Both the position numbers and the translations under genes were made by a program. The notes below the pieces were generated by a model. The model ran no database searches. It saw nothing but the letters and a program-made list of their open reading frames with translations, and was not told the origin of the DNA. Of a DNA stretch of 64,000 nucleotides, positions 62,421 through 64,000 are shown in pieces. Location: the NCBI RefSeq assembly GCF_007676755.1, contig NZ_VEBK01000013.1:61985-125984 (forward strand), written 5' to 3'. How positions within the stretch are numbered: position 1 is the first letter of the stretch; each line of letters begins with the position of its first letter. The DNA is from Bacillus sp. FJAT-22090 (GTDB lineage: Bacteria > Bacillota > Bacilli > Bacillales_A > Planococcaceae).

Positions 62421-63098
62421 GTGACTATACGAAATTGGTTTAGATTTTTTATAAATGCCACGTTAATAGGTGGAATTATCGCTGGTATTTTTGGGTTATT
62501 CATACGTTGGGATGATGCTTTTGCAAAGTATTTTGAAGCGGGGCAATGGGGTGAGTTTTTTGCCGCTTTCGCTTTTATGATTATCATGGGATTTACGATA
62601 AGTGTAATAGCACAAATGGGTTATTTCGCTTATTTAACAATTCATCAAATGGGCGTAAATATTTTCAGGACACTCACGTTGTGGAACTGGGTGCAGTTAC
62701 TTATTATCGCATTTGTTATTTTTGATTTAATCATGTTCCGCTTTCGACCAAATGCGGAAACAACCGGGCAGATTTGGTTGTATGTAATTCTACTAGCAGT
62801 ATTAATAATTACTGCTATTATTGTGGCTATTACAAAAGCAAACATGACCAAAAAACATACACTAATTTCTGCATTGTTTTTTATGATTGTAGTTTCTACA
62901 CTTGAGTGGTTACCAGTTTTAATGGTACGAGCTGATAACATTGACAGCTGGGTAACATTATTATTGTTCCCAATACTTGCAGTTAATGCATACCAATTAT
63001 TGGCTTTACCAAAATACAATGCAAAATCAGATGAAGACCGATTAAAATTAGAGGCCCGTCGAAAAGCAAGAAGAGAAGCTTCAGCCAAAACTAAATAA
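62421..63098 (+). CDS. kbaA: KinB signalling pathway activation protein KbaA
   Basis: Membrane protein needed for KinB-driven phosphorelay entry into sporulation. 225 residues from GTG 62421, ten bases after GGAGG. Six hydrophobic helices; conserved IGGIIAGIFGLFIRWDD and MGVNIFRTLTLWNWVQL. Basic C-terminal tail (KLEARRKARREASAKTK) longer than in B. subtilis. Position after gerD matches B. subtilis. Confidence 0.9.
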   Translation: MTIRNWFRFFINATLIGGIIAGIFGLFIRWDDAFAKYFEAGQWGEFFAAFAFMIIMGFTISVIAQMGYFAYLTIHQMGVNIFRTLTLWNWVQLLIIAFVIFDLIMFRFRPNAETTGQIWLYVILLAVLIITAIIVAITKANMTKKHTLISALFFMIVVSTLEWLPVLMVRADNIDSWVTLLLFPILAVNAYQLLALPKYNAKSDEDRLKLEARRKARREASAKTK

Positions 63099-63106
63099 AT
63101 GAAAAA

Positions 63107-63137
63107 ACGGTACCGAGAAGTTTTCGGTATCGTTTTT
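63107..63137. terminator. Bidirectional terminator between kbaA and the pdaB-like gene
   Basis: Ten-bp stem with one GU pair (63107-63116 with 63124-63133), T tracts on both strands. Confidence 0.88.
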
Positions 63138-63161
63138 ATTTGCTTTTGAACAGCTCCCCTT

Positions 63162-63827
63162 TTATTCAGGATATGTTTTTGTATTCATTTTTAAACCGAA
63201 TATGTTTTGTTCAATGGAAAGGAAGGGTTGAGAATTTAAGAACTTTGTCAGTTCCTTCATTTCTACCCGTTCGTCTTGATGGAGCGGTACCGAAAGAACA
63301 TCTCCTTTTACTAGTACGGGAATTTCCCTATCCCAATATTTACTTGAGCCAAGCAAGTTCACTTCTTGTCGCCAAGCTAATTCTTGTAGCTCAACAGGGA
63401 ACTGATAATCCACCGTTCGAAACCAAAGTGGTTTTTCCCCCATAACTTCTTCAAACTGGGCAACTTCTTTTTGAAATAAGTAAGGGTCCTCTATATAACT
63501 TGCCCCGTCTTTACCTAAAAGTCCAATTGGAATATTTTTGTCTTCCATAAGTTTTAATATGGCTCCAGAACGTTCCATCCATTCTGTACTTATAAAAAAG
63601 TGAGGATATGGTGCTTTCAAGTTTTCAAGAAGGGTCTCAATTTCATCTTTTCCAAACGTCAAATCAATGGTAACTGTTTTCCCGTATGTTCCCTTTGAAA
63701 TTACAGCTGGCTTTTCGGTCAACTGAAATACTGGGAGCAAAGATGGATAACTTCGAGGAATAATGAATAGCAGAAAGATCAATAATGTTAATGTGCCTAC
63801 TAAAAATAGCTTTGTTTTCAATGTCAC
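63162..63827 (-). CDS. Degenerate PdaB-like (NodB-fold) protein, probably catalytically inactive
   Basis: Occupies the position of pdaB, a sporulation polysaccharide deacetylase homologue. 221 residues from GTG 63827 (the GTG at 63833 overlaps the Shine-Dalgarno AAAAGG). An N-terminal signal anchor (KLFLVGTLTLLIFLLFIIP) precedes a NodB-like fold. TIDLTFGKDEIETLLENL (Asp55) aligns with the PdaB LTFDISWGD region, and FISTEWMERSGAIL, FRTVDYQFP (Arg137) and VPLHQDE follow. The metal-binding His pair of NodB enzymes (SHGxxH) is replaced by IGLLGKDGAS. Function is therefore doubtful. The call rests on position and partial motifs. Confidence 0.7.
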   Translation of the reverse strand: MTLKTKLFLVGTLTLLIFLLFIIPRSYPSLLPVFQLTEKPAVISKGTYGKTVTIDLTFGKDEIETLLENLKAPYPHFFISTEWMERSGAILKLMEDKNIPIGLLGKDGASYIEDPYLFQKEVAQFEEVMGEKPLWFRTVDYQFPVELQELAWRQEVNLLGSSKYWDREIPVLVKGDVLSVPLHQDERVEMKELTKFLNSQPFLSIEQNIFGLKMNTKTYPE

Positions 63828-63870
63828 ACGCACCTTTTCAAATCGTTTTAATAAATTTTATGTTTTAGTG

Positions 63871-63900
63871 TTGACATTCATGTTAAAACGATGTTAAGAT
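63871..63900 (+). promoter_or_regulatory. rRNA operon promoter
   Basis: TTGACA (63871-63876), 18 bases, TAAGAT (63895-63900). It lies divergently from the pdaB-like gene, where B. subtilis has an rrn operon. Confidence 0.8.
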
Positions 63901-63906
63901 ACAAAG

Positions 63907-64000
63907 GTCGCCAAAACAAAACGGCAACTTATACAATATGAACATTGAAAACTGAACATGCAAAACGTTAAGACATATAGCTAGAATGATTAACTTGTTA
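63907..64000 (+). promoter_or_regulatory. Leader of an rRNA operon (boxA region)
   Basis: The text GAACATTGAAAACTGAACATG (63940-63960) resembles the boxA-containing leader before 16S rRNA genes in Bacillales (TTTGAAAACT). The 16S gene itself starts beyond the window. Confidence 0.7.

Noticed and set aside
62645..63088. 147-codon minus-strand frame opposite kbaA
   Set aside because: Shadow of kbaA, which is recognisable and in conserved position.
63900..64000. tRNA or 16S rRNA gene at the window end
   Set aside because: Only leader sequence is present; the 16S start motif is not reached.

Overview
This window looks like a Gram-positive, low-GC, endospore-forming bacterium of the order Bacillales. 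The proteins resemble the family Planococcaceae (Psychrobacillus/Lysinibacillus-like), but the family assignment is an inference from memory of the proteins, not a search. Evidence: strong Shine-Dalgarno sites, many TTG/GTG starts, a tRNA-Cys T-box, sigH, cwlD, salA, gerD, kbaA and a pdaB-like gene, and gene order that follows the B. subtilis chromosome near the origin from clpC to the first rRNA operon.

Layout. (1) 1-14036: 3' end of clpC, radA, the PIN/TRAM gene yacL, ispD-ispF (MEP isoprenoid pathway), gltX, a Cys T-box followed by a ~600-nt repeat-rich stretch, then cysE-cysS-mrnC-rlmB-rae1, sigH, rpmG-secE-nusG. disA, normally between radA and yacL, is missing. (2) 14051-29879: rplK-rplA, rplJ-rplL (L10 leader), a methyltransferase, rpoB-rpoC, then rplGB(ybxF)-rpsL-rpsG-fusA and tuf. 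(3) 29923-35891: an accessory block of a BceRS two-component system, its BceAB peptide-detoxification transporter and a YuiF-like antiporter. (4) 36090-50568: the S10-spc-alpha ribosomal superoperon with secY, adk, infA and rpoA. Methionine aminopeptidase (map), normally between adk and infA, survives only as a frameshifted, internally deleted relic. (5) 50892-55168: ECF transporter energising module (ecfA1-ecfA2-ecfT), truA, rplM-rpsI. (6) 55343-59741: an accessory block (LysP-like permease on the minus strand, GNAT, MFS, GNAT) where B. subtilis has ybaJ-ybaK. (7) 59800-63827: spore genes cwlD, salA, gerD(-), kbaA and a degenerate pdaB-like gene(-). (8) 63871-64000: promoter and leader of an rRNA operon whose 16S gene lies just beyond the window.

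The gene set is mostly the translation and transcription core, joined by autoregulated leaders (L10, L13, a probable L1 motif and a possible S10 leader). I found no clear new multi-gene system. The more unusual material is between genes: the map relic, two terminators with expanded loops, a 21-bp direct-repeat array in the cysE leader, an Shine-Dalgarno/hairpin/start arrangement at nusG, degenerate dispersed repeats, and a pdaB homologue lacking its metal-binding histidines. Start sites were moved from the longest reading frame wherever a Shine-Dalgarno site, promoter or family N-terminus decided it.
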